Assembly: GCA_900617975.1 (NCBI GenBank)
Contig: UZAE01012935.1
Location: forward strand, 1-29,256
DNA: 29,256 nt
Direction of reading: 5' to 3'
Source: Rodentolepis nana
Taxonomy: Eukaryota > Platyhelminthes > Cestoda > Cyclophyllidea > Hymenolepididae
The notes beneath the pieces are model-generated. The model had not been told where the DNA came from. It did not search any database and saw only the letters and a list, made by a program, of their open reading frames with translations. Shown here one piece after another: positions 10,956 to 23,600 of this stretch. A program made the position numbers and the translations under genes. Within the stretch, counting starts at the first letter, position 1. Each line of letters starts with the position of its first letter.

Positions 10956-12410
10956 ATATTGGAAGGAAAATTCGGCAGAATTATAAACGCCCACGTGGAA
11001 CTAATGAATATTCCGACAGTTTAATAGAGGCGTTTTTACCCAAGTCAGCGCAATTCCTATTTTCTGTTTTTTTTGCAAAATTATTTTTTTGGTAAAGATT
11101 GTAGGAACATTCTTATTGAACAAGGTGCTCTTGTATTTTTGACAGTTACATTATTACATTTTTGGTTCAAACTTTTTGACAGTTGGGGAGGAATTGTGGA
11201 ATATCGTTTAATCAATTTATTGCACCTTTGAAATTTAAAACTTTCGGAAAGCAACAAGTTGTTGTGGAGCCTATTTTACTCCGAAGGTCATCGCGTTTCC
11301 TCATCAGCGTATATTCAATTGTTATTGGTCAACCACACTAGTTAATTCCAGACTAAATGAATGCTAGCTATACATGAGCTTCTCAGAAAGATGGCTTTAG
11401 AGCAAATTTTCTCGGCCCAAGTTTTGCTGATATGACTGCTTTCGGTATTAAAATCGAGAACACTTTAATTTTGAAAATGTCTACATTTTAATTAGTGGTC
11501 ATGCATGAAGGTGTTCCACTTCAGCCAAGTTCTATTTGTAATTAGCATTAAACGACTAAACAGGGGGTTTAAGTGACAGGTACTGGCATACGCTCAGCGT
11601 TCAAATTTTAATCAGTGTAGCTCCCAAGATTCTACCAAAGTGTTGGTCAAATAAATTGAAATTGATAATTTTGTTTCTTTAGAAAATTACCCCACAATAT
11701 TTCTTGCACGACTTTACAATCACTTTTGGACACGGCAATTAAAACCGAAGTTTGCTCTAGTAATTTATAACTGAACAGTCCGATTGAAAACAAAACAAGT
11801 TATACTCTAATATTTGTCTAACTTAGAGGGATTTGACTTGAACCCACACCTAGAGACCTCAAAAAGCCTCTCTTTTTATAATAGATGCATTCATATGAAG
11901 CTCAATAGTTTTTGAATTGGCAAATTCGCTTAAAAGTTAAATTATATTAAAGGCTATAAAATAAAAGTTTATTTGAAGATCTTTTTGCTTTTATTTAAAT
12001 TCCAGTTTCTTGTAAGTGGTTCAAACACCACCTCCTCTCAAATCTTTTTCAAATCTTCGAATGATACACTACACTTTTTACTATTTGTAACAGTTTGAAT
12101 GTCGTTTGTGGTAAGTTTGCCTCTTTAAAATACACCAAGTATGTCGCCAAGAAGCATGAAGATTCCTCGCTCTGATTTGAGTACACACATCAGTGGTCTT
12201 TAAACAAGCCGACAAGTGGAGCAGAACAGCGTGGATTCTCTCCTACATCTCTACCTCTCTGTTTCTTACCCTATTCCTACGACTCCCCTTCATCTTCTTG
12301 GCGACACTTGGCAAGAATAAGTTTACGTGTGGGAAACCACGCTTTCCCTTCTCCCCTTTGCATTCTTTTCTTAATGCTGAGAACACCTTGGAATGGTGGG
12401 AGGTGGGGGA
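10956..12410. other. Gene-free AT-rich stretch
   Basis: Only short open frames without features. No repeat copy, exon or RNA gene recognised. Confidence 0.5.
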
Positions 12411-12437
12411 GGGGGGGGGGGGGGGGGGGGGGGGGGG
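12411..12437. repeat. Poly-G tract (27)
   Basis: The longest homopolymer in the window: 27 consecutive G, preceded by GGTGGGAGGTGGGGGA. It meets quadruplex criteria on the + strand. Exact length is likely to be polymorphic or uncertain in assembly. Confidence 0.95.
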
Positions 12438-13108
12438 AGGTAGAGAGATTGTTTCCTATATTGAGAAGATTGTGAACAGGAGGGGTGCTGAGTTGGGAGC
12501 GATTTGTTTCCTCATTTTATGTATTTGGCCCTAGGGATTCAGACCTTCTATATGTGTGAGGTGAGTTTTTAGCAGTGAAACGCACGAAGAAAAAAGGGTG
12601 GGGTGAAGTGGGAAAAAATAAAACTTGAGGTGGTTAGAAAAGAAAAGAAAATATGCATTATTTAAAGCGCTTTAAATCTCTTGTGAAGCATGTGTATGAA
12701 TACTATAATCACCTACGGAGAAAAGGACCTAGCTCTCCTATCTGTCAATCTTCTGAAATATACAAATAGGCAGATAGCCCATCGTTGCATCAATACGTAC
12801 GTGTCGAATTGAGGAAAAAGACAGGAATGTGAAGATTTTTGCAAAAGTGAGACGTTTTAAATCATTAACGAGAACAATCGCGTGCAAGACTTGAAGTTAT
12901 TCTCTCTCTCACACTCTCTCGCATTATTCATAAGTTATACGCAATTTCGTGGTTTTGTTTAAAGGGAGAGTATATTCTCATTGCATTTTATATAACCACT
13001 TTGCTTGCGTGTTTCATTTTCCTGTTGAAATTTGTTGAAGGTAAAACTTGTTCCCAAAATCCTAATGTCCTTTAGACGACTGTTAAGTATGATAAAAGGT
13101 GGCTATTA
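12438..13108. other. Gene-free stretch
   Basis: Includes a short TC-rich patch at about 12901-12920. No exon or RNA gene could be supported. Confidence 0.5.
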
Positions 13109-13153
13109 AGCAGCACCGGTTAATGTTCTCAGGAACATTAATCAGTGCTTGCT
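13109..13153. other. Long near-perfect hairpin
   Basis: Arms: AGC, AGCAC, a C/A mismatch, then GGTTAATGTTC; loop TCAG (13129-13132); GAACATTAATC, A, GTGCT, a bulged T, GCT. That is an 11-bp stem (one G-T pair), a 5-bp stem and a 3-bp stem, so 19 pairs over 45 nt. The pairing is stronger than expected by chance in this background. The 4-nt loop is small for a microRNA precursor. Function unknown. Confidence 0.75.
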
Positions 13154-13276
13154 CACATGTCCCATTAAAACAATCGCAACCCTTTTCCGGTGCCCAGAAC
13201 ATTTTGTCTGCCTTCATCCATTCCACTTCAACGCAACGCCACGCAACTCAAACCTCTGTTCAATCCGGTCAGTCCT

Positions 13277-13292
13277 CCCCCCCCCCCCCCCC
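13277..13292. repeat. Poly-C tract (16)
   Basis: Sixteen consecutive C residues. Confidence 0.95.
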
Positions 13293-14835
13293 GCTTCTTT
13301 TTGAGCACCGGGAAGGGGAGTGAATTGTACGACCAAACGTCCACTCGCATAACAATGTGCGGCGTAGCGTTTCCGGTATTTAACTTGACTGAACAAGCCC
13401 CGGGATGCACATACGTATAGATATACACCCGCACCCAGTTAATATATGGGACGAAAACAAAAGTGAGTTGGTTGAGAGGAGGGGAAGTGAGGATAGTGGT
13501 GTAGATGGAGCAAGTGGCCTAAACCCTCTTCTTCTCCTGCGCAAACCGGATCTGGTCATGCCCCTCCACCTGTCAGCTTCTTCCCGTTGTTGTTTTACTG
13601 AAACCCGTTTAGTTAGTTAGTAGTAGGACACAGGACATGCACAAGCATGCATTTATGCACGCAGATTTCTTTAACTTCCTGCCTTGTTCTCATCATTCTT
13701 CTTTCCTCAATCTCCTCTCCCCCCCCCCATTTATTCTTTACTCCTCATCCCCTTTCAATCTTAAAGGCATTATCCCCCATTTCAACGAAATTGGTGCATC
13801 CTTAACTTATTCTATTCCGGTTCACGTAAAGCACTCGAAAAAACTCACACGATTTCTTTGATAAAATGAATACCGGTTTCTGTTAGGCGTTCCTTTTGGT
13901 TTCAATCGTAAACATCTTTAATTAATGCTTTTGCAGAAATTTAAAGCATTGCGACTTATTAGTGAAAGTTTCAATTTTTTTCAAATTAAAACACTACGAT
14001 TTGTTTATAGCGTATGCTAACCATTTTTCAATTTAGAGATCACGGGATCAATGCCCATCGGTGAACACCTGGTGGGAGGAATGGTCGATCACATTGTTTC
14101 AATCAGTTTTAAAAAAGGGGGCAGCTGAACTCGGGGTTCTTTACGGAGGGGAACCATAACGGTGTCCATTTATCCAAAAAGAGCATTCGAAAATGTCCAC
14201 ATTGTAGTGAGCAATTATTAAAGCTTGCATTGCTCTGAGAGTTTTGAACGTTTTAATGGAAATTTTCTGTGTAGATTGTAGGCACAGGCAAGAAATTTTT
14301 TAATTTTAAGGAAATCCTACTGATATGTCTACCACGGGTTAAATGGTACCCATAAAATGAAAAAAATCGCTTAAATGCATGAGTATGAATTCGAACTTGA
14401 CTATAGAGACCAATTTACCCTATCTGTTTTTATTTATATAATTTATTAGGCGACAATAACCAATTATCTCATTTTACTTTCAACATTTCTAAGTGGGCAA
14501 GATCCGATTAAGAAATTATTGAATGCCCTCTATGCGGTACTCCATTTATTTTTGTTTCTCTTTTTAAAAGGCCAACAATTCAGTACCCGGGTTTGAGCTA
14601 ATAATTTTATTCGAATAAATTTTCCCTAATTCTTATTCAGTTTTTAAATGCAGAAGTAGAAAGAGGAGTAAATTTTTTGTTATTATTCGGTCGTGGCGCA
14701 ATATGACGCCTACGTTACGATGATTGCCATTCTTTGAAATTCACCAGTCTTCAAAGGAAATAACCGCGTATTAAAACGACTATTGTTTAACTCTATTCGC
14801 AATTTTGAATACCTTTTTAACAATGAGGTGACGGA
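13293..14835. other. Gene-free stretch
   Basis: Contains the last long C run of the G/C-tract zone, near 13719-13728. From about 13.8 kb on, composition becomes uniformly AT-rich. No gene recognised. Confidence 0.5.
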
Positions 14836-14862
14836 ATTGTTCCAGTTTCCCACTGGAACGGT
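14836..14862. other. Inverted repeat, 8 bp perfect, 11 bp with wobbles
   Basis: ATTGTTCCAGT, loop TTCCC, ACTGGAACGGT. The inner eight pairs are Watson-Crick, then two G-T pairs and one A-T pair. It ends next to GGTGAGT, which looks like a splice donor, but I found no exon to go with it. Confidence 0.55.
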
Positions 14863-17800
14863 GAGTATGTTGTAACAAATTTCCGCGTCACTCATCACAT
14901 AATCATTTTTGTGAAATTCCTCATTAAGTCATATTACCTATCGCATTTGTCCAAGGACGTTTGGGAAAACTTTCCGATAAATTGCTTTTTTGCAATAGAA
15001 AATTTACTTGAGAGAGCGGTACTCAAAAGAATTAAATCGATTAATCGAAGCAAGCTCGTAAAAGAGACCACTATTCTCTCTGCATTCTATCTTCACACAA
15101 CGACTGAGAAAAATTCAGCGAATAGTTGCTCTTGTTGCTTGTGTTTGTAAGTTAATTATTCTATTATGCGACTAATTTTCTATGAAAATTTGATTTTTTT
15201 TTCCTTTATTTCAATTAAAATCGATCAGAATATTAATAGCTATTCTTAATTTCCTTGATTTAGCATTACTCATGGTATTTCTAAACCAAAAATTGCGCAT
15301 ATATAATACATTAACTTCACTGATCCCTTTTGAAATCCGGGGGAACAAAGATGGGGGAGCGTCTTTATGGTACCTCTATACCATATGGATTAGGAGAGTG
15401 GATTGAAGGGGATTTCGAGGGTGGGATTATGGAGGTTAGAAGACCACGTGTGTAACGCACAAGGCGTCCGGTATAGTGGAAGGTAATAAAACTTGACCTC
15501 AACAGTGAATCTCATTTTGTTCAAATTGCGCACAGACGGCACATAAAAATTCAATGCTGTGTGATCCGGTATTCGATTATTCGCTTGAATGACGCATTTA
15601 AAATGAGAGGGTTCATGATTATTTTTGGGACAGATGGGGTGAAGGTTGGTGTACAATATGCCTTCTATTAACCTTAAGCATAATTTTTTCAGGCAACTTA
15701 GTGCTAGTTTAAATATTAAGCATATTTTATATAACTCCCTTTTGCCATTCGCCTAGACGATCAAATGAGAAGATTCAAAATGCCCAAGTAGTTCGGGTAT
15801 TGGATAACTAATTAATACTGAAAAATTAAAGCACAAATATTTGTCATGCATGTATTATTTTCGATTTTATAATTGATGTATATGAATTGTCTCAAAAAAA
15901 CACTCATTGTGCTTTCAATATTGTAATTGATGAAGATTTGGTTCTAAAAGCACAAATTTTCAGCTTGGGTGATTTAAAGAATTATTTTCTTTTAATTGAT
16001 CAAAATAATCTGAAGTCTTTTTAATCGTCAAAAACGAATCTTGACCCCAGGAATCGATTTGATATTTTTTAAAATTTCCACGTGTAAATTAGTCAAGGTC
16101 ACTAAGGCAGGAAGCTCACCTGATAAAAATTTGCAAACAAACCTCATTTTCATAACGAATTTTTTAAAAGCAAATTTGTGGGCTTTCGATGATATTATAT
16201 TAGAATAATCGAAATTTTCATTCGAATTGAGAAAATCACATGTATACAAAACTGATCACTACTTTGAAGCATAGAGTTTTCTCGTCCTCTACTATTTTAA
16301 GTACTTTATTTTTAGTAAACACGATTAAAGCTCTAATTTTCTAAGAATTCATAAAGAAGTTATTCATCGCTTATTTTGAAAGCTCCTATAGCAAAAAAAT
16401 AAAAGAATTAGAGTAAGATATATATACCTTATCAATTGAAGATCTTTCGACCAATGTTTTACTCTGGTACAACTCGTGGATAGTTGAACAATAGGTTGTG
16501 GAAAATTATGCGTAATTGACCAATGATCGAAATGCTTAAATTTCAGTTGAAAGATCTTGTCTGAGGTTGGTGGACGTGGGCATGCTTAATGTGATCTAAG
16601 ATTTGCTCTTTCGCATTATATGTCTTTCGATCTCGTTTTCCAGAAATGAAGGCTCTAATGCAATCAAACGCTTCTCTTTTTAGTGTTCCCATTCACGTAA
16701 TATCTTTGATAAGGACTTTCTGATATGATCTAGCCTTCATATTTCAAATATAAAAAAACTCATTCCCTTTAATCATCAAAAAATTTCATTTTCAAAGTAT
16801 ATCATTGCAAGCAAGTAGCGAAATGCTAAATGCCTGTTTTTTCACATAAATTGGACCACGTAATAGTAGTTTCAACGGTTTGCTTAACTCTGTTTCCCTT
16901 TCAGTAAATAGAAACTCTGTACTTTTTCCCATTTTGCTTATTTAAAGCCACTCACCAAATTGTTGTATTTTGTGATCTACCACACCATCACTAACACTAG
17001 TGAGTAATTTAATAGGGACCTAAATTAACTATCATTTTTGTTTAAAAATAATGTGTGCGGGTATTTTTACATGAAATTTCGCAATTTTAATATTACTGCT
17101 CTGCATTTTTGCCATTTAAAAGATTTAACTTAAGGAATCCATTTCTATTGCAATGCTAAAATTTTAATATTGATATTTATAAATAATTAATTTTTTTAAC
17201 TGTTCAATTGACTGAATTTCTAAATGTGTAAGTTTCCAATTCACTTGAATTAAATGAAGCATTTAACGGTTAGATAGTGCACTAACAAAGAACTACATTC
17301 CGAATACTAACCCTAATTGCCTTTAACCTATTCGACTCCTTTAGTTTCGGGGAAATAAGATATGGTAAATAGTCACTGATTTTTTATCGTTATTTTGTTT
17401 GAATTTGAAATAAATTCCCTAAACAAGCCATTTATTCTCCTTTTAGAGTCTCATATTTTATTTTTTTTAATATTTTCTACCCATTTTCATTACCTCTACA
17501 CCAGGGCATCTTCAGGTCAAATTCAATGCATCACAAAGTGCCTAAAGACGTATTCCCTTGTTACTGCCTCCTACAGTCGTAGGAATCGTAAAGTTTGACC
17601 CGAAAGCGCATAAAACAGTTGGATATATATGGTTGTATGCGTATGTATATACGTTAATGGCATTTGTTTCACCCCCTATTTTACAGCTGACAGTGCCGTC
17701 TTTTTAACTAGTTTGGCTGGGTGGTGGGGTCATCCCGTCAATGCTGACTTCAACTAAGTTATCCACTGTCTACGCCCATAGGAACAGAACGTAGCGGGGA

Positions 17801-20287
17801 GCCTGTCTCCCATTTCCACCAGGCCGATTATCTAACAGACCTAGCAACTGCATATTGTGGTCAGCTGATTCAGTATTAGATACCTCTCAGAGGTGTACAA
17901 TTACCAACATATGCTTGCAATCTCCCTTTCGACGAATTAATTATGTCACTAACGTATATTTATAAGAATTGCTGCATTCTGATCACTTCAGCTGGCTTTA
18001 CAGTTCTCCTTATTTGCCGTTGTCTGCTCTAAGACAAACTCTATATTTGTCAATGTGGCGAAAACATGTGAATGTGGGAATGAAACTGTGAGAGCAGCAA
18101 AAGATTAATATAAGCTTTGTTCTCTGGGTTTCGTTGTACTTTTCTTTAGTCTCGACAATTTCCCTTGGCTTCGTATGTTGGTATTCCATCCCTTAGTACT
18201 CTAGAATTTTCTTTTGTTTTCAAACTCAACCATTTCAGAGGTCTTTTCGCTTACAACTAGGTAAAAGCAACTATAATTAGCAGTATTAATGCACTGAAAA
18301 GTTTGATAATTCTATGTTATGCATAATACGTTGACCAACTGAGCGCAATTTGTTGCTAAATTCAGGTAATGATATTGGGTAGAATGACGTCAATGCTGTT
18401 GTCGGTTGAGCTCAACTCTTAGCAATCACAAGTAGGCAATATAGTTCATACTTTATTAGTAATGGAAGTTCTGGGGGCAGAGTTCTTGAATTCGCTCAAT
18501 CATACTAATTTCCTTTTGTGAGATTAATCACTGCTTCCAATATAATGACTACAGCCCAAAAATGCTCTTTTTGGGGAAGTAATTTCCATTGTGTTGTCTT
18601 TTCAATAAGTATTTAGTAGGTGGAGGAGCGGGCGTACGAAAGGTCAAAGACCTGAGTGCCGGCAAAGAAATAAATGGAAAAAGCATACAAACAGATAGCC
18701 AAGATAACGGACCAGACGACCAGACAAGTGGAGGGTTAGATATACGCTCTCGGCAGCAAACAAAATGCATGCACAAATAGCATTCTAGTACCGTGGGATG
18801 TGAGGTGATGAAGGTGAATGACGATGGAAGAGGTATTTCTGGACAAACAACGTCTTGGCGTACAATCAATGCTTTATGTGTCTTCCTTTGTGGACACATA
18901 GGCACCGTGTGCTATGTAAAGTATCGATGGGAAACAATGGTGGTCATTGTGTAACTGCACATTAATACGCACTAACCCTGCAGTCAAACGAGGGGATTTA
19001 GGGCATTTTTGGAAAAATATGCCATTTGTTCACCTCAAGATCAGGGCATGCGCGCATTCTATAAAATTGGCCAATCAGGTACTCATCAGCACAATTTTGA
19101 ATATACGTACGCACATAACTGGACGAATGACAGTAACGGTCTTCGGTAAGGTCAAAAAAATTATAATCACTATATAAATCGCAGGAACACTTTGTAATCC
19201 CATGTTCCTTGGACATTTCCCTTTCTTATTCCCATATGTAAGTGCAGCCTCTCATATCCAGTGTGTACTTTCAAAAGCTTTTCGTGTTTACCATGGTCAG
19301 TTGGTGACATTACATTTTAAAATTATTAACTGATGAACATGTATTCTTGAACGCTTATGACGTGGCAAAATGAGATTGCGTTTGCAATAGCTTATCAAAG
19401 ATCGATTTAGAACAAGGTTCTCAAATAAAGATCCTTGCTTTACAGAGTCGAATATTCATGCAAATGCCTTTCTCATTTCAATAAGTCTTCACCTCTTTAC
19501 GACAAAGCTGCGTGGATACTCGCTAAGTGCTGGAGAGAGGGAGAAGTATCTAGAGACGTGAGATGATGTGGACTGCAAATAAGTGACTACAAATGGGACG
19601 CATACAGGAGCTGGTGGAGGAGTGGGGAGCAATCACAACACCCCTATTGTATTCCGCTTTCTGTCCCCTTGCCCCCACCTTTTCCATTCTCATTCACCTT
19701 GTGATTATCACCGTGGGTGATTGAGATTGATATTGAAGCGTGTGAGACTGAAGGGTGGAGAATGGAAGTGTTAAAAGATTTGCCTATAACGGATACACCC
19801 TTACTCGTACAATGAGTCCTTTATGCCGAGTAAGCGCATGTCTTAACAACTCTCTAGGAGTAATCGAAAGTGCCACTTAGTTTATACTCCCATTCCCGTC
19901 TATTTTCGTTTGATCATCCGACTCACTAAAACCTTCATAGGAATTAAGGTCTTTCATGGAGAGTACCTACTCCCCCCCTCCAATTTTTTTCGTAGGAAAT
20001 TTGTTTCATAGATAAGACTTCCTTTCATTTTTTCCTATGTGGTGAGTTTTTTGCCGAAATTATTTACTGCACGCAAACTTTGGCCAAATCTTTGTCTGCA
20101 CTTCCTCAGCTTTTCTATCGTCCTCCAAAGTGAGTAAATATAGTTAATAACTCAATGTGAGTTGAGAAAATTAGGTGCAATAACGAAGTTATTTTCCGGC
20201 TAATAGGATTACACGTTGGATTGCATAATTGAAGTGGTCTACTCTAAACAATTGCTTATATGTTTATATTTTCTTCTTTAAATACAG
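14863..20287. other. Gene-free AT-rich stretch upstream of the SoxD exons
   Basis: 5.4 kb with only short featureless open frames. The stretch 17680-17900 is less AT-rich and looks unlike its flanks, but I cannot name it. A polypyrimidine tract and CAG (20286-20287 AG) close the region and act as the acceptor of the first modelled SoxD exon. It could be a long intron, 5' flank, or both. Confidence 0.5.
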
Positions 20288-20696
20288 ATATGTTCCATCG
20301 CTGTTGGTTATGTCGTCAAAACGGAAACCAAGCCAACCGAATAAACTCATTGGTCTACCACGCGATATTTCCCCAGAACCGAGTTCAATTCCTCCGCCAC
20401 TTTCTACGCTAAACGAAACAACCGGAAGTATGGAGTTTGCATCCGCATTCCAATCTTCTCAAGTTTCAGAAGCGAACAACATTTTACCGAAGGACTTCGC
20501 AAAGCTTCCCTCAATGACTTCCCCAGAGAGTGCATTCAACATTTTCATGACATACATTAATGCCATTCTCATTGCTAGCTGGCTCAACAATGACCAGAAG
20601 TATACTCTCCTTAACGATATGAAAAATAAGATTAATGATGTTCAACGGCAATTCAGCACCTCACCAACGACTCAAAATAATGGTGTTGCGGCAAAA
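20288..20696 (+). CDS. SoxD: SoxD exon 1 of the model (N-terminal, coiled-coil-like)
   Basis: Acceptor TTTAAATACAG ends at 20287 and donor GTAGGT starts at 20697. The chosen Met at 20310 begins [12 protein letters not shown], a basic stretch. The ATG at 20290 is in another frame and hits a stop soon. Residues around [25 protein letters not shown] and [11 protein letters not shown] resemble the start of the SoxD leucine zipper (TPES..., ISLREQLL, EKQRQQ in vertebrates, from memory). Only about two clean heptads (L-M-I-V at a/d) are visible. The frame is open upstream of Met to the acceptor (reads YVPSLLV), so coding could extend 5'. Confidence 0.8.
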
Positions 20697-23600
20697 GTAG
20701 GTCAACTTTCTTAACTTTCACGCTGCTATTTACTGCTTAAAGTATTTAAATCTTTCATATGCTTCATTTCTTTCAACCTGGAGTGGTTTTGATCGTTTTG
20801 CAATCCCTATTTTGACACTTTTACATTATATTGTTCTCACATCCTATTTATAGTGCTTAATATTGATTATATCGGTGAGTAATCTTCAAGGAATTTTGCT
20901 AAAAATTTGAATATTTTGAAATGCAATAAGCTTTCCTTGCCATTTAATGAGAAACAAAGATTCCGAATGTCTTCCGCTAGTAATGCAAAGTTAGTGATTC
21001 ACATTGATGAGGCCGACGAAGTTGACTCTAGTTCTATTTTACAAGTGCAGTGTAAAATTGGCTCATTTAATACACGGACCATACAGTATGTATGGTTAAG
21101 TTCTAACTTATATCGATTACCATAATAGTGATTAATAGTTTGAACTTAATTTCGAATAAATAGTGAGTGAATCAATTTTATAATCAGTGACCTCAGTTAG
21201 TCATGACGTGGACGAAATTTCATTGGCAAATGTTGGAATCTTTATGCATTTTCCAATTTTACCATAGAAGCTGCGTAGTCTTGGTAGTACAAATGTCGCT
21301 TTGTTTTCATAATGGATGGCGAATATTGGATCAATCAGCTGATAAACACCATAACACTTTTATAATACACTGGCCTAAATACATTATACTAGTCAATATA
21401 AATATTTATTTATTTATTTCAAATGGCAGGCGTTTTGAAAGATATCATTAGCCATTTAGCTGGCTTCGGGCTTCACAGGGGGGAGAACAAAAGAGCGATT
21501 CCCAGTTGTAAAAGAGATAGACGGACACAAAGGTAGAGAAAAAGGTAAGGGGAATACTGTGGAAGGTGTCGAATATGACAACCAGGGGAGGGAGTCGTGG
21601 TAGTTAGAAGCCAGAAGTCAATTGCCGGTTAATAGACTTTTTTGCCGTATGAGTATACGTTGCCCAGGGTGCACCACGTGGAGGTAAGTCTATCGCACAC
21701 CCCTCAATATAAATATAAATCCATATATGATTGTCCTGCATTTATTAAATACAAAATCTAAGCTAAGGGCGACTGAACCACTATTTCAAAGCTCCATACT
21801 CGAGAAAACTGGTGCCAAAACTGGCTACTAAAAACAATTTGAATTATGCTAACCAAATCATTCGATTTAGTTATTTTAATGGAATTTTGATATTTCAACT
21901 TTCAGACATCATATCAAACATTCAAGAATTGGAAAAACATTTTGTTCGGTGTAAACTAACTTCGACTCATTAATGTTGTCCAAGATAGTATGATGTAAAA
22001 ACATTATTTAACAATATTTGTTTTGTTTGGGGCGAATAGTGTATATTGATGATCTTAGACCCATCATCTTTTCTATTGTGTGTATGGCATCTTAAGCCTT
22101 CCCATGCCGTCGCTTGAAGTCAGTGGGTATTCTGTGCATCATCATCATCGACATTCCAAAAACTGGAGCATTGTTCGAAATTATCGGTCGGGTCTTAGTC
22201 ACCTATGTCTCTTCTTCTTCTTTCCCACTTTCTCTCCCCCTCTTTACCCCGCCTTTCTTTTCCAGCTTATGCTGTAGAGGACTAGAAGCAGGCCTCTTGT
22301 ATACGCTAGCACACTCGTGCACACACATTCGTAATTCGATTGTACCTATATTGTTTTGTCCGTGTGAGTGCTTGCCCAGCACCCACATCATCTGCTTCCC
22401 GTCGATGGCCCCATTACATTCACCCGAGGAAACAACCACTACTTGGTGGAAATGTTGCGATTAAATCTTTGTGACTCTCTTATCTCCATGCCATTCCAGT
22501 TACTAAGATGAAACCTCCTTTGCTTAGTCAACATCCTCCAATGATGTCCTTTTCACATGCCATTTTTAAGCAGTTTCCTTGTGAAATTTGATTTCGCTCA
22601 CTTGTTCTCCTAGTAATGGCTAGTCATTCGAATGCCTTTTTCGTTTCTTTACAGCTAGACGAGGATATACCTTTGAATCTAACACAAGACAAAAGCGACC
22701 ATTCACCAGAAAAGCCTCAAACACACCCAACTCTTCATCCATCAGAAAATAATGATATTTCCTGCAAACCTGAGGACACTGGAACTGAGAAAATGCCATT
22801 TTCTCTCAATTCGGATCCTGCTAAAAGTCAAACATTAGTAAGTTTCCTGTCGTATTATTTTGAGCTTACAGTTGTCTTCAGTAGGCTATTTGATCATTGA
22901 TAGGTAGAAATTTTAAATTTAAATTTTGATCTATGACAAAATTTCAAGTAAATCAAGTTGATGAGATTTGATGTAATAATAAATCGATTTATGCTTATGA
23001 CGAAATGAAACCGAACCGGTGATTATCATTGGCGACATAAATTTTGCATTTAATTTGATTAAGAGATTAAGTGTATTTTTTAAACTGATCACAAATTGCT
23101 TACTCCTATTTATAGCAGCTTTCGCATTTTGATGCCTGTAATGCATTTCTCGGATGGCTTTCTCAAACAAACCCGTCTACTTTGCCACTTCGTAGTGAAC
23201 AGGCTCCCGAACAGCCAAATAAATCGCCTCATCTGCCACTTCCTTTGAGTGCTCCGTCAACTCTATTTCCTCCCTCCATGAAATTAGATGACACCAATGG
23301 GGGGAGCCAGCAGATATTTTCCAATATTGCAAATCTTATCCCTGCAATATTTTCATCATTTCGAAACGAGGACAAAGTAATACCAACTACATCTACTCAA
23401 ATCTCTTCGGGAGGTCACTTCTCTCCCCCAAAATTTTCCCCTCTGACTCCTCAAACTCATGGGTTTTCAATGCCATTTCAGCAAGATGGTTTCAACCAAT
23501 CAAGAAATGTAAATTTTGCTATATTCTTTATCTTTACTTAAAAACGAACTGACAATATTAGTTAAAGGGAAATGTTTCCTAATGCTTTGTCGATGTGTGA

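Larger units (their letters stand above)
20697..22654 (+). other. SoxD intron 1 of the model, 1958 bp, phase 0
   Basis: GT at 20697 and AG at 22653-22654 behind a T-rich tract (TTTTTCGTTTCTTTACAG). It contains SINE copy 3 in antisense orientation and a strong pyrimidine tract with CAG at 22262-22264 that could be a decoy or alternative acceptor. An open stretch at 20907-21125 lacks good splice sites and family similarity, so I did not call it an exon. Confidence 0.8.

Noticed and set aside
13190..13434. Several overlapping open frames around the C16 tract
   Set aside because: Poly-Pro/Gly runs from the homopolymer keep the frames open on both strands; no domain is present.
20907..21063. Extra SoxD exon within intron 1
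   Set aside because: No good pyrimidine tract and AG at its start, no convincing donor, and the translation has no SoxD likeness.
22114..22464. Open stretch after a strong pyrimidine tract and CAG at 22262-22264
   Set aside because: The frame is low-complexity Ser/Leu/Phe from the pyrimidine tract itself, and the sequence after the AG has early stops in useful frames. Kept only as a possible decoy acceptor.
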